DNA of 64,000 bases from Teredinibacter haidensis (GTDB taxonomy: Bacteria; Pseudomonadota; Gammaproteobacteria; Pseudomonadales; Cellvibrionaceae), in NCBI RefSeq assembly GCF_014211975.1, contig NZ_CP060084.1:1178001-1242000 (forward strand), read 5' to 3'. The position numbers were made by a program, and so were the translations under genes. A model generated the notes under the pieces. The model searched no databases. It worked only from the letters and a program-made list of their open reading frames with translations, and had not been told where the DNA came from. Below are positions 45,609 to 55,003 of this stretch, in pieces (positions within the stretch are counted from its first letter, which is position 1; each line of letters opens with the position of its first letter).

Positions 45609-46817
45609 ATGAGTAACGAAATCAAAGTCCCGACGTTTCCTGAATCAGTTCAGGACGGCACCATTGCAACGTGGTACAAGAAGCCCGGCGAAGCATTTTC
45701 GCGCGACGAGGTAATTGTCGATATTGAAACCGACAAGGTTGTACAGGAAGTTCCGGCTCCTGCAGATGGAGTACTGAAAGAAATTTTGAAAGAAGAGGGT
45801 GATGTCGTTACCAGTAACGAAGTGATTGCTATCTTTAGTGAAGGTGGTGCAGCGGCTTCAGACGATGTCACTTCGGTTGATAGCAGTGCTGACGCGGGTG
45901 AAATTCTCGCTGCCCCTGCAGCAAAAAAACTGGCCGACGAGCGCGGCATTAGCTTGGCAGATGTAAGTGGTACAGGCAAAGGCGGCCGAATAACCAAGGA
46001 AGATGTGGCTAACTTCAGCAAAGCGGCGCCAACAGAAGAAAAACCGGCCGCAGTTGTTCCAGCGCAGGCTAAAGCAGCCGCAAGCCCAGAACCGGTTATG
46101 CAGATGACGGGTGATCGCGTAGAGAAGCGTGTCCCTATGACACGTTTGCGTGCACGTATCGCTGAGCGTTTGCTCGAGGCGACCCAGTCTACGGCCATGT
46201 TAACTACTTTCAACGAAGTGAATATGGCGCCGGTAATGGAGCTTCGCCGTCAGTACAAAGACCGCTTTGAAAAAGTTCACAACGGCACTCGCCTTGGGTT
46301 TATGGGCTTCTTTGTAAAAGCGGCCGTTGAGGCTTTGCGTCGTATCCCAGCAGTCAATTCATCTATTGATGGAAACGATTTTGTATACCACGGTTATCAG
46401 GATATCGGTGTTGCTGTATCCACAGAGAAAGGCCTTGTTGTTCCGGTACTGCGTAATTGTGAAAACATGAGTATTGCTGAAGTGGAAAATGGTGTACGAG
46501 ACTTCGGTATCCGTGGTCGCGATGGCAAGATTGGTATAGATGAAATGCAAGGTGGCACTTTTACCATCACCAATGGTGGTGTATTCGGTTCCCTGATGTC
46601 TACACCCATTCTCAATCCACCTCAGGCAGCGATTTTGGGAATGCATAAAATTCAGGAACGCCCAATGGCCGTAAACGGCGAGGTAAAAATTCTGCCAATG
46701 ATGTATCTCGCACTGTCATATGACCATCGCATTATTGATGGTAAAGAGGCCGTTCAGTTCCTGGTGGCTATCAAGGATATGATTGAAGATCCTGCGCGTA
46801 TTCTGCTCGAACTATAA
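45609..46817 (+). CDS. sucB: Dihydrolipoyllysine succinyltransferase (E2 of 2-oxoglutarate dehydrogenase)
   Basis: 402 aa. Single N-terminal lipoyl domain with the lipoylated Lys43 (VDIETDKVV), an Ala/Pro/Glu linker, a peripheral-subunit binding domain near 108-145 (PAAKKLADERGISLADVSGTGKGGRI), and a catalytic acyltransferase domain to the end with the active-site motif HRIIDGKEAV. The ATG at 45609 is taken as start; a TTG two codons earlier would add only two residues. Confidence 0.98.
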   Translation: MSNEIKVPTFPESVQDGTIATWYKKPGEAFSRDEVIVDIETDKVVQEVPAPADGVLKEILKEEGDVVTSNEVIAIFSEGGAAASDDVTSVDSSADAGEILAAPAAKKLADERGISLADVSGTGKGGRITKEDVANFSKAAPTEEKPAAVVPAQAKAAASPEPVMQMTGDRVEKRVPMTRLRARIAERLLEATQSTAMLTTFNEVNMAPVMELRRQYKDRFEKVHNGTRLGFMGFFVKAAVEALRRIPAVNSSIDGNDFVYHGYQDIGVAVSTEKGLVVPVLRNCENMSIAEVENGVRDFGIRGRDGKIGIDEMQGGTFTITNGGVFGSLMSTPILNPPQAAILGMHKIQERPMAVNGEVKILPMMYLALSYDHRIIDGKEAVQFLVAIKDMIEDPARILLEL

Positions 46818-46832
46818 ATCATTTTCCTATTT

Positions 46833-46860
46833 GCAAGGCCAGTCATTTGATTGGCCTTGC
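46833..46860. other. Intercistronic inverted repeat between sucB and lpdA
   Basis: GCAAGGCCAGTCA/TGATTGGCCTTGC, a 13-bp stem with one G-T mismatch and a very small loop, 15 nt after the sucB stop and without a U-run. It is probably an mRNA-stabilising element rather than a terminator. Confidence 0.55.
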
Positions 46861-46911
46861 TGCCATAACAAATTAGATTGCACATATACACAACTTTCTG
46901 GGGTTTATCCT

Positions 46912-48366
46912 ATGTCTAACAAATACGACGTTATCGTTATCGGTTCTGGTCCTGCCGGCTATGTTGCCGCCATTCGTGCAGCTCAACTCGGATTGAAAAC
47001 AGCCTGTATCGAAAAGTGGAAAGGTAAAGATGGTAAGGGCGTTAATGGTGGTACTTGTCTAAACGTAGGTTGCATTCCATCCAAAGCTCTACTCGATAGC
47101 TCACACAAATATCATGAGGCCAAAGTGTCATTTGGCTCACACGGTATTGGTACTGGTGATGTCTCCATCGATGTCCCATCGATGATCGAGCGTAAAGAGC
47201 GTATCGTAAAGCAAATGGCCGGTGGTGTAGCCGGCCTGTTAAAAGCTAATAAAGTAGATTCGCTCTATGGTACTGGCAAGCTGTTGGCTAACCGTAAAGT
47301 TCAGTTCGTCGATTTCGAAGATAAAGAAACTATTCTGGAGGCAGAAAACGTCATTTTGGCGTCTGGCTCCATTCCGGTAAATATTCCAGTTGCTCTCGTT
47401 GACAACGATGTCATCGTAGACTCAACAGGCGCGCTAGAGTTTCAGGAAGTACCAGAGCGATTAGGCGTAATTGGCGCCGGTGTTATTGGCCTGGAGCTGG
47501 GCAGTGTGTGGGGTCGTCTGGGCTCTAAAGTTGTGTTGCTGGAAGCGATGGAATCTTTCCTGGCGATGATGGATCAGCAAATTTCTAAAGAAGCTCAGAA
47601 AATTTATAAGAAACAGCATCTCGATATTCGTCTCGGTTGCCGCGTAACGGGCACAGAAGTCGTCGAAAGTAAGGGCAAAAAAGAAGTTGTTGTTACCTAT
47701 ACCGATAAAGACGGAAAAGATGCGAAAGAAATATTTGATAAGTTAATTGTTTGTGTCGGGCGTCGGCCATTCACAGATGGCTTACTGTCTGATGAAAGTG
47801 ATGTAAAGCTCGACGAGCGTGGCTCTATTTATGTTAACGACTTGTGTTCAACCAGTGCCCCGGGCGTTTGGGCTATTGGTGATGTTGTTCGTGGCCCGAT
47901 GCTTGCGCACAAAGGTTCCGAAGAGGGTGTAATGGTTGCCGAGCGTATCGCTGGTCAGAAAACTGTAATGAATTACGATATTATCCCTAACGTTATTTAC
48001 ACTCATCCGGAAATTGCTGCAGTAGGTCGCACCGAAGAACAAATTAAAGCCGATGGAGAGCCCTATAATATTGGAACTTTCCCATTCCAGGCTATTGGTC
48101 GTGCGGTAGCTGCTGATGAATCGGATGGTATGGTGAAAATTATCGCACACGCCGACACCGATCGTATATTGGGTTGCCATATTGTAGGCCCAAGCGCGCC
48201 CGATTTAGTGCAACAAATCGCTATTGCTATGGAATTTGGCTCCACTGCAGAAGATATTGGTATGACCGTATTTGGTCATCCGACCTTCTCTGAGGCAGTA
48301 AAGGAAGCTGCATTGGCCGTTAACGGGCATGCTATCCATATGCCCAACCGTAAGAAGCGCAAATAA
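46912..48366 (+). CDS. lpdA: Dihydrolipoyl dehydrogenase (E3)
   Basis: FAD-dependent disulphide reductase of 484 aa that re-oxidises the lipoyl arm of the 2-oxoglutarate dehydrogenase complex. FAD-binding VIGSGPAGYVAAIRAAQLG, the redox cysteines in GGTCLNVGCIPSKALL, NAD-binding GVIGAGVIGLELGSVWGRLG, FAD motif GVWAIGDVVRGPMLAHKG and the C-terminal GHPTFSEAVKEAA with the catalytic base. The start is the ATG giving MSNKYDVIV. Its location inside sucAB-sucCD matches Pseudomonas-type lpdG. Confidence 0.97.
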   Translation: MSNKYDVIVIGSGPAGYVAAIRAAQLGLKTACIEKWKGKDGKGVNGGTCLNVGCIPSKALLDSSHKYHEAKVSFGSHGIGTGDVSIDVPSMIERKERIVKQMAGGVAGLLKANKVDSLYGTGKLLANRKVQFVDFEDKETILEAENVILASGSIPVNIPVALVDNDVIVDSTGALEFQEVPERLGVIGAGVIGLELGSVWGRLGSKVVLLEAMESFLAMMDQQISKEAQKIYKKQHLDIRLGCRVTGTEVVESKGKKEVVVTYTDKDGKDAKEIFDKLIVCVGRRPFTDGLLSDESDVKLDERGSIYVNDLCSTSAPGVWAIGDVVRGPMLAHKGSEEGVMVAERIAGQKTVMNYDIIPNVIYTHPEIAAVGRTEEQIKADGEPYNIGTFPFQAIGRAVAADESDGMVKIIAHADTDRILGCHIVGPSAPDLVQQIAIAMEFGSTAEDIGMTVFGHPTFSEAVKEAALAVNGHAIHMPNRKKRK

Positions 48367-48494
48367 ACATAAAAGGCGCAAAGGGAAAACTCTTTCCTAC
48401 ATAAAACCCCGGCCAGCTTAAATACTGGCTGGAGACCTCCATAACATTTCCATACAAGTCCGTGGGGCGCGTTTGGAAAACATAGGAAGTAACA

Positions 48495-49661
48495 ATGAAC
48501 TTACATGAGTATCAGGGCAAACAGCTTTTTGCTGAATATGGATTGCCTGTTTCTAAAGGTATGGCCGTAGAAACGCCAGCCGAAGCGGCAAGTGCCGTCG
48601 ATATTTTGGGTGGTGACAAATGGGTTGTGAAGGCCCAGGTTCACGCCGGTGGCCGCGGTAAAGCCGGTGGTGTAAAGCTGATTAAATCTAAAGCGGAAGC
48701 AGAAGAATTTGCCAAACAATGGTTGGGTAAAAACCTGGTTACCTATCAAACTGATGAAAACGGCCAGCCAGTCAGCCGTATTCTTGTGGAGACCTGTAGT
48801 GATATTGATCAGGAGCTCTACTTAGGTGCCGTTGTCGATCGTTCTTCTCGCCGCATTGTGTTTATGGCTTCCACTGAAGGCGGTGTTGAAATTGAAAAAG
48901 TTGCAGAAGAGACTCCAGAAAAAATCCTGAGGGCAACTATCGACCCATTGACGGGTGCCCAGCCTTATCAAGGTCGTGATCTGGCATTCAGGCTTGGTTT
49001 GAAAGATAAGCAAATCAAGCAATTCACCCAGATCTTTATGGGCTTGGCAAAAATGTTTCAGGACAAAGACTTGGCCCTGCTGGAAATTAACCCCCTGGTT
49101 ATTACTACCGACGGTGACCTGCATTGTCTCGACGCAAAAATTAATATCGATGGCAACGCCATGTACCGACAGCCAGCGTTAAAAGAAATGCACGATCCTA
49201 CCCAGGAAGACGAGCGCGAGGCGCATGCAGCTAAATGGGAACTGAATTACGTTGCACTCGATGGCAATATCGGTTGCATGGTGAATGGCGCAGGTCTGGC
49301 CATGGGCACCATGGATATTGTAAAACTACACGGTGGAAAGCCAGCTAACTTCCTCGATGTCGGTGGCGGTGCAACTAAAGAGCGAGTGATTGAAGCCTTT
49401 AAAATTATTCTCTCCGATGAAAACGTCTCCGCCGTTCTGATTAACATCTTCGGTGGGATAGTTCGTTGCGACCTTATCGCCGAAGGCGTTGTAGGTGCGG
49501 TAGAAGAAGTGGGCGTGAAAGTGCCCGTAGTTTGTCGCCTTGAGGGCAATAATGCCGAGCTGGGTGCAAAAGTACTGGCTGACAGCGGTTTGAACATTAT
49601 TGCTGCAACCAGTTTGACCGATGCGGCACAACAAGCTGTTAAAGCAGCGGAGGGCAAATAA
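48495..49661 (+). CDS. sucC: Succinyl-CoA synthetase beta subunit
   Basis: 388 aa, normal length. ATP-grasp domain at the start (MNLHEYQGKQLFAEYGLPVSKG; VVKAQVHAGGRGKAGGVKL) and the C-terminal CoA-ligase part with IFGGIVRCDLIAEGVV, which contacts the alpha subunit. It makes ATP or GTP from succinyl-CoA together with SucD. A GGAAGTAAC leader precedes the ATG. Confidence 0.98.
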   Translation: MNLHEYQGKQLFAEYGLPVSKGMAVETPAEAASAVDILGGDKWVVKAQVHAGGRGKAGGVKLIKSKAEAEEFAKQWLGKNLVTYQTDENGQPVSRILVETCSDIDQELYLGAVVDRSSRRIVFMASTEGGVEIEKVAEETPEKILRATIDPLTGAQPYQGRDLAFRLGLKDKQIKQFTQIFMGLAKMFQDKDLALLEINPLVITTDGDLHCLDAKINIDGNAMYRQPALKEMHDPTQEDEREAHAAKWELNYVALDGNIGCMVNGAGLAMGTMDIVKLHGGKPANFLDVGGGATKERVIEAFKIILSDENVSAVLINIFGGIVRCDLIAEGVVGAVEEVGVKVPVVCRLEGNNAELGAKVLADSGLNIIAATSLTDAAQQAVKAAEGK

Positions 49662-50533
49662 TGAGTATTCTGATAAATAAAGATACCAAGGTTCTCTGTC
49701 AAGGTTTTACCGGCGCTCAGGGTACGTTTCACTCCGAGCAGGCAATTGAATACGGAACCAAAATTGTTGGTGGTGTAACGCCTGGGAAAGGGGGGCAAAC
49801 CCATTTGGATCTGCCTGTGTTTAATACAATGGCTGAAGCAGTAGCTGATACTGGCGCTGAAGCCTCTGTTATCTATGTGCCAGCACCTTTCTGTAAAGAT
49901 TCGATTCTCGAAGCCGCAAACAGCGGTGTAAAGCTGATTGTATGCATTACCGAGGGTATTCCAACACTGGATATGCTTGAGTGTAAAGTGAAGTGTGATG
50001 AGCTAGGTGTACGTTTAATTGGCCCTAATTGCCCAGGTGTTATTACGCCTGGAGAATGTAAAATCGGTATTATGCCAGGCCATATTCACCTGCCTGGAAA
50101 AGTCGGTATTGTTTCCCGTTCTGGTACTTTAACCTACGAAGCTGTTAAGCAGACTACCGATTACGGTTTTGGTCAGTCTACCTGTGTCGGTATTGGCGGT
50201 GACCCCATTCCGGGTTCCAACTTTATCGATATTCTCGAACTGTTCGAGAAAGACGAAAAAACCGAAGCCATCGTTATGATTGGTGAAATCGGTGGAACGG
50301 CGGAAGAAGAAGCGGCGGCATACATAAAAGAGCATGTCACCAAGCCTGTTGTTTCTTACATTGCGGGTGTAACTGCGCCTGCTGGTAAGCGTATGGGCCA
50401 CGCTGGCGCCATTATTTCTGGCGGTAAAGGTACGGCGGACGAGAAGTTCGCTGCGCTGGAAAGCGCTGGTGTTAAAACCGTTCGCAGTCTCGCGCAAATT
50501 GGTGATGGCTTGAAGGAAATTGCCGGTTGGTAA
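49661..50533 (+). CDS. sucD: Succinyl-CoA synthetase alpha subunit
   Basis: 290 aa. CoA-binding Rossmann domain (VLCQGFTGAQGTFHSEQAIEYG) followed by the ligase domain. The phosphorylated histidine lies in the MGHAGAIISGGKGTADEK motif. The start codon shares one base with the sucC stop (TAATG). Last gene of the sdh-suc operon. Confidence 0.98.
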   Translation: MSILINKDTKVLCQGFTGAQGTFHSEQAIEYGTKIVGGVTPGKGGQTHLDLPVFNTMAEAVADTGAEASVIYVPAPFCKDSILEAANSGVKLIVCITEGIPTLDMLECKVKCDELGVRLIGPNCPGVITPGECKIGIMPGHIHLPGKVGIVSRSGTLTYEAVKQTTDYGFGQSTCVGIGGDPIPGSNFIDILELFEKDEKTEAIVMIGEIGGTAEEEAAAYIKEHVTKPVVSYIAGVTAPAGKRMGHAGAIISGGKGTADEKFAALESAGVKTVRSLAQIGDGLKEIAGW

Positions 50534-50557
50534 ATTCGTTTCATCCTTGGCTATGAC

Positions 50558-50589
50558 AAAAAGCCTCCACTGAAAGGTGGGGGCTTTTT
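50558..50589 (+). terminator. Intrinsic terminator of the sdh-suc operon
   Basis: AAAAAGCCTCCAC, loop TGAAA, GGTGGGGGCTTTTT: a GC-rich stem with one small irregularity and a clear T-run, 25 nt after sucD. Confidence 0.88.
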
Positions 50590-51083
50590 AGTTTCTAGGA
50601 AAGCTCGAAACACATGGGTTCAAGTTGAAAGGCTTCATTCGTTGCCTTAGCACTAAAATCCCGTCCCATTTTAAATGGTGTGAGCCCTGGGGCGCAGTCG
50701 CTACTAGAAGAGTTTTTATACCTTAGTGGGGGCTTGAATTGAGCCTTTTGAGATGCCACTGAACAATTTATGTGGATATGAGAGGTGGAACCTTTGTTCT
50801 CAGATAAACGGTAAAACTTCATACTGAATGTTGAAGCCGATAGGTTACTCAAAGGGGGTTCATAAAAAACACTTAAAAAACAATGTGTTACGCCCATGTC
50901 TTTACTCCGTTTATAGTTTTCTTTGTCTGCTTTCAGCGTTATACATTTTTCTAAAATATTCTTCTGAGTCTATATACGTCAATGGCGTTTGGGATCTGTT
51001 CGCTTTCGAGTACAATGTTACAACTGTTGATCGGATCGGTAGGTTGATGGCTAAGCTTCTCTTCGATTTTTAAGGAATATAAA
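50590..51083. other. Gap with two doubtful small frames
   Basis: A minus-strand frame of 75-100 aa ends at 50595 (ATG at 50897 or 50822), and an overlapping plus-strand frame of 81 aa spans 50828-51073 with one hydrophobic segment (VYSFLCLLSALYIFL). Neither shows a family motif or a clear ribosome site, and the two overlap, so at most one is real. The AAGGA before the MaoC gene lies at its right end. Confidence 0.25.
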
Positions 51084-51752
51084 GTGAAGTTGGTTGCATT
51101 GCTAAAAGAAAAAAGCCAACAAATTCAGTTGAGTAATGGCGAGTTTATTAAGCGATTCGAGCCTCAGGTTCGAGAGTTGCGGGAGTCCTTTAACCAGTCG
51201 GTATCGAACTCTTTTGCCAGCGCTTGGTTTTCACGCCTACTAGCGGTTGCGAATGAAGAAGAGCATATCAACTTACCGCCAATTCCTGAGGTGCTTGCCC
51301 TAAAAGACAGGCTTACAGGTAAATTGGGTGCTGAGATTCATATCAGTGGCTGGCACACGGTTACGCAGGCTTGCATCGATGGCTTTGCTGAGGTGACCGG
51401 TGACCATCAGTGGATACATGTGGATGAATGTCGCGCGAAAGTAGAATCGCCTTATAAATCCACCGTTGCCCACGGCTTTCTCATTCTCTCTCTACTCCCT
51501 CGTCTAAGGGGGCTTGATAGTTACGCGAAGGAACACTATGCCCAGGCGAAACTTGTCGTCAACTGTGGCTTGAATAACGTTAAGTTTCTTTCACCGGTAA
51601 AACCCGGAAATCCGATACGCTCCCGCACGTTTTTGCGGGCTTTGCAGGCGAACAAGAGAAGTCTTGATGTCACAGAAGAGGTCATTGTCGAGGTTGGCAA
51701 TGGCGCTCGAAGGGCTTGTACCGTCGAATTGGTTACCCGTATTTACTTCTAA
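51084..51752 (+). CDS. MaoC-like hydratase (hotdog fold)
   Basis: Cytoplasmic protein of 222 aa. The first 75 residues are a helical extension. From about residue 88 a MaoC/R-hydratase domain begins with ISGWHTVTQACIDGFAEVTGDHQWIHVD, in which the Asp-His pair forms the (R)-hydratase active site, followed by PYKSTVAHGFLILSLLP. It would hydrate enoyl-CoA, serving fatty-acid or PHA-precursor metabolism; the substrate is uncertain. GTG start with AAGGA upstream. No acyl-CoA partner genes are adjacent. Confidence 0.82.
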   Translation: MKLVALLKEKSQQIQLSNGEFIKRFEPQVRELRESFNQSVSNSFASAWFSRLLAVANEEEHINLPPIPEVLALKDRLTGKLGAEIHISGWHTVTQACIDGFAEVTGDHQWIHVDECRAKVESPYKSTVAHGFLILSLLPRLRGLDSYAKEHYAQAKLVVNCGLNNVKFLSPVKPGNPIRSRTFLRALQANKRSLDVTEEVIVEVGNGARRACTVELVTRIYF

Positions 51753-51888
51753 TGCTGTTCTCTCCCCACCAAATCATACCTAGCACGGCGATCGAGACGA
51801 TGTTCGTTCGTTTTCCGTAGGCTGTCTATACTTACGTGAGTCAACACCGTCGTTGACGATTTATTTGATAGTCCGAGGAGTTAATGCT

Positions 51889-53982
51889 TTGGTTTTGCCG
51901 AGCGTTTCGAAGCCGTTCCTAGCTGTTTGTTTAACTTATATTATCTTGTCATTCACATACTCAGAAGTGTCGTCCGCTGGCTCCGATATGAGCACCATTA
52001 TGGGTATGTCGCTTGAGGATTTATTGAATATTGACGTAGCGGTGTGGTCTGTAAGCCGCTCAGATGAAGGTTCCGCGTCTGCTCCAGCAACTGTCGTTGT
52101 GGTGGGTAAACGAAAAATAAAGGAACGGGGTTATAGGGATCTGGTTGATGCGCTACGCGATTTGCCCGGTTTTGATATTATGGAGTCGGCAGGGCGGTTT
52201 GGTGAGTACTACACCATTAGAGGGATCCAGGGTAATGACCGCTTTTTAGTTCTAGTGGACGGCCACCGAATAAACCCTAACCAAGGCACCTTTCTTTCTA
52301 CGGGCAACTCGATATCTATTCGTTATGCCGAGCAAATCGAGATTGTCTACGGCCCATCATCCGTGACTTTCGGTGCAGATGCTTTCGCCGCTATTATCAA
52401 TATTGTTACGCCTCATACCTCTGAAACTAGCTCTCCCGAGGGTAGTGTTTATCTTGCCGGTGGGCAGGAGAGCACAAAAGATATCGGGTTTGAAGGTGTC
52501 ACTCCGCTAGCGGGTAAGAATGGTTCGCTGTATATCAGTGGTCGTCAATATACTTCCGATGGCGTGGATCTTTCAGCGCGAGATACCGCGTTTTCTACCC
52601 TTGGCGACTTCGATCAAGCCATTTCCGACCATACTCTCAATGCCCGTTTGCGATATAAGCAAGTAGAGGTGGGGTATTTTAAGCAAAGTTTCAATGAAGG
52701 AAATGGCGTTGGACATAATCCGGCGATCTATGAAATGTCGAATGACAACGTATGGAAAACGTCCACCGATATCTTTTGGTTGAATTACGACATTACCCCT
52801 AAGGATACGGTCAATGTTCATATGGATCTGTCCTATACGAAACATATTCAAGATCCTGACACACTCTTTAAAAAGCAACCGGCGCAGTATTTTACCGGTG
52901 AGGACAAAACACTTAAGGCCAGCTCGACGCTGAATTACCGTATGGCGAATGATACTCAACTGGTGGCTGGTGCTGAGATTGAGAGAACCGAAAGCATACC
53001 GCCCTATGCCAATGATCAAGTCTTCGGTACGGGTAATTCAGTTCAATTTTCTGGCAGTAACGAAACAAGAATACGCGAGGAGTTAACGGTAGAAGAGGTG
53101 CGCTTGGCAGGGTATTCTCAATTAGCCGTGCCTCTTTACGATAATCTAAGCTTAACGGCTGGATTTCGCTACGATTATTCGGACGAAAAATCGAACAGCT
53201 TTAACCCTCGCGGGAACCTTATTTACACCCCGAATAAAAAGACAACGCTTAAATTTATTTATGGGACAGCGTTTCAAGCTCCGTCGTTGTTTTACCAGTA
53301 TGAACAGTTTGTTGTCCCGAGCTCTAGCCTTATCATGATTCCAAATACCAAGCTCGAAAATCAGGAGCTAGAATCGTATGAGTTAAGCCTAACCCAGCGT
53401 TTGACCGATAATGCCGTGATCAATGTATCCCTGTACAACAATTCTCTATCAAACCTTATTTACCGGTCAAACTCAGATGTTGAGGTAGATGGTTTTTCCA
53501 CGGTATTGCAGAATACCAATATAGGTACGCAGGAATCCTTCGGTACGGATATGCGATTAGATGCGGTTGTAAATGAAAAGTCTGAAATCAGCTTATTCTA
53601 TAGCTATATTCATAGCCATTATGACTTGAGCGGCGAATCCAATGATACCCCTCGCGTTTCCACGCATAAGTCGGGCCTCTCATATACGTATAAACCGACA
53701 CAGGGTTTCCTCACTACTTTGCAGGTACGTTGGGTTTCCCCTATCTCAACGCATGAATTAAACAGCCGGAATCCTGTAAGCGGTAAGCAGTCTGGACACT
53801 ACTTGTTAAACGTGTTTATGAAATACCGAGTGCTTAAGACCATAGCGTTGTTTGCCAAACTGGAGAATTTACCGGATAACGATATTGAACATGGTGGATT
53901 GTTTGGTCAGAGCGGCCCTTACACTCCATCCCTTTATCAGCCGGGGTTTAACGGAACGCTCGGGATAGACGTAGAGTTTTGA
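51889..53982 (+). CDS. TonB-dependent outer-membrane receptor
   Basis: Outer-membrane beta barrel of about 697 aa. A signal peptide (to about residue 28, EVSSA) is followed by a short segment GMSLEDLLNIDVAVWSVSRSD, the TonB-box-like start of a known receptor subgroup. The plug domain comes next (ATVVVVGKRKIKERGYRDLVDALRDLPG; IRGIQGNDRFLVLVDGHRIN; IEIVYGPSSVTFGADAFAAIINI), then a 22-strand-type barrel and a C-terminal Phe (DVEF). It would import an iron chelate, vitamin or glycan using TonB energy; the ligand is unknown. Start: TTG at 51889 has GAGGAG 8 nt upstream, better than a TTG at 51853. Monocistronic. Confidence 0.9.
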   Translation: MVLPSVSKPFLAVCLTYIILSFTYSEVSSAGSDMSTIMGMSLEDLLNIDVAVWSVSRSDEGSASAPATVVVVGKRKIKERGYRDLVDALRDLPGFDIMESAGRFGEYYTIRGIQGNDRFLVLVDGHRINPNQGTFLSTGNSISIRYAEQIEIVYGPSSVTFGADAFAAIINIVTPHTSETSSPEGSVYLAGGQESTKDIGFEGVTPLAGKNGSLYISGRQYTSDGVDLSARDTAFSTLGDFDQAISDHTLNARLRYKQVEVGYFKQSFNEGNGVGHNPAIYEMSNDNVWKTSTDIFWLNYDITPKDTVNVHMDLSYTKHIQDPDTLFKKQPAQYFTGEDKTLKASSTLNYRMANDTQLVAGAEIERTESIPPYANDQVFGTGNSVQFSGSNETRIREELTVEEVRLAGYSQLAVPLYDNLSLTAGFRYDYSDEKSNSFNPRGNLIYTPNKKTTLKFIYGTAFQAPSLFYQYEQFVVPSSSLIMIPNTKLENQELESYELSLTQRLTDNAVINVSLYNNSLSNLIYRSNSDVEVDGFSTVLQNTNIGTQESFGTDMRLDAVVNEKSEISLFYSYIHSHYDLSGESNDTPRVSTHKSGLSYTYKPTQGFLTTLQVRWVSPISTHELNSRNPVSGKQSGHYLLNVFMKYRVLKTIALFAKLENLPDNDIEHGGLFGQSGPYTPSLYQPGFNGTLGIDVEF

Positions 53983-54974
53983 GGAGAAACGCCAATCCCT
54001 CCCAATAAAAGTAACTCATCGTCCAATATTCTCTAGTCCCCATCATTTATGAGGCACCTATGGCCAGGCGTCGCTTATACCATTGGCTACCACGCTCTGT
54101 CGGTTTTGAATAATCGATTAAAGGACTCTATTGGGACGCTCCCGATTTTTGCAAAGGGCAAAACGCCTGGAGAACGGCAAAAGGTAGATTCAACTAAAAT
54201 CCCATAACCCGTTATTTTATACCGATGTCGCCGAATCCGTTTGTCTGCTAGCCACCACTAAATCCCCCCCCAAACCCCGATCGATGTTTTGGAGAGTTGT
54301 TTAGTCGTGGCGATGGCTTAGTTGTAAAGCCTATCCAGAAGGGGCAGAAGCCTATCCGGATGGGTCAGAAGCCTATCCGGATTGGGCCAGAACCTTATCC
54401 GGGAGGGTCAGAAGTCTATCCGGGTTGGGCCAGAACCCTATCCGGGAGGGTCAGAAGTCTATCCGGATTGGGCCAGAACCTTATCCGGGAGGATTAGAAC
54501 TCTATCTGGGCCATCGATACCCATTGCGTGCTTGCGCCACAAATCCGCCGTAAATCCATCCGTGGGGGCTTCACGCCCGCGTCCCTGCGGGTGAGAGTGT
54601 GTGGGGCAAACGCCCAATTATAGAGGCAAGTCTGCGTTACTAGGGGAGACTCATTAGACCAAGTCTCAATCGGAGTATCAGGCATGCCATGAGTATAGAT
54701 AGTGAAAAAATCCTGCTTAGATTAACGAGTGCGATTTACGATAAAAAGCATAAGCACTATCGACAGCAAGGCATATGCAGGGAGCATGAACCATTTATTA
54801 TTGCGATCAACGGAGCACTTTTTACACCGAGCTCTGGGCTCGACGACGTTACGCCGCGCATAGTTCCGTCCCTTGCTTGCAGGAGTGCAGGCGCTACAAA
54901 ACTTCAGAAAAAGTGCCGCGCCTCCAGCAACAAAGTACTGTCTATATTCATCCATCATTATGGGTATTTTAGGG
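53983..54974. other. Gene-poor 1-kb region with tandem repeat
   Basis: No convincing intact gene. It contains the 21/22-nt tandem repeat at 54327-54512 and the possible gene fragment at 54689-55003. Short matches to degenerate sequence elsewhere could not be assessed. Confidence 0.4.
54327..54512. repeat. Tandem repeat of nine 21/22-nt units
   Basis: Units share the core CAGAAxxxTATCCGG followed by GAGGGT or TTGGGC. Distances between successive TATC cores are 21, 21, 22, 21, 22, 21, 22, 21, so from the third unit the pattern is a 43-nt dimer. Units abut without spacers, so this is not a CRISPR array. 43 is not a multiple of three, so it does not encode a regular protein repeat. The unit length is close to two helical turns. 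Confidence 0.85.
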
Positions 54975-55003
54975 TTAATGAATGCCTTTCATTTCTTTTT
55001 TAA
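54689..55003 (+). pseudogene. Possible truncated gene fragment
   Basis: A frame of up to 104 aa whose first 45 residues look protein-like (KILLRLTSAIYDKKHKHYRQQGICREHEPFIIAING) and recall the start of a family of hypothetical proteins. The remainder is low-quality and the frame overlaps the end of the POT transporter gene by 29 nt, so a 3'-truncated remnant is more likely than a working gene. The product is unknown. Confidence 0.3.

Noticed and set aside
37086..50533. Novelty of the gltA-sdh-suc block
   Set aside because: Gene order with lpd between sucB and sucC is the ordinary Pseudomonas-type arrangement.
54327..54512. CRISPR array
   Set aside because: The units are directly adjacent and near-identical along their whole length; there are no unique spacers and no cas genes.
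54297..54594. Protein with repeated Pro/Gly/Ser motifs across the tandem repeat
   Set aside because: The 43-nt period shifts the frame at each dimer, so no consistent repeat protein is encoded.
54722..54958. Minus-strand 78-aa frame with a hydrophobic C-terminus
   Set aside because: No ribosome site or family match; it overlaps the better plus-strand fragment.
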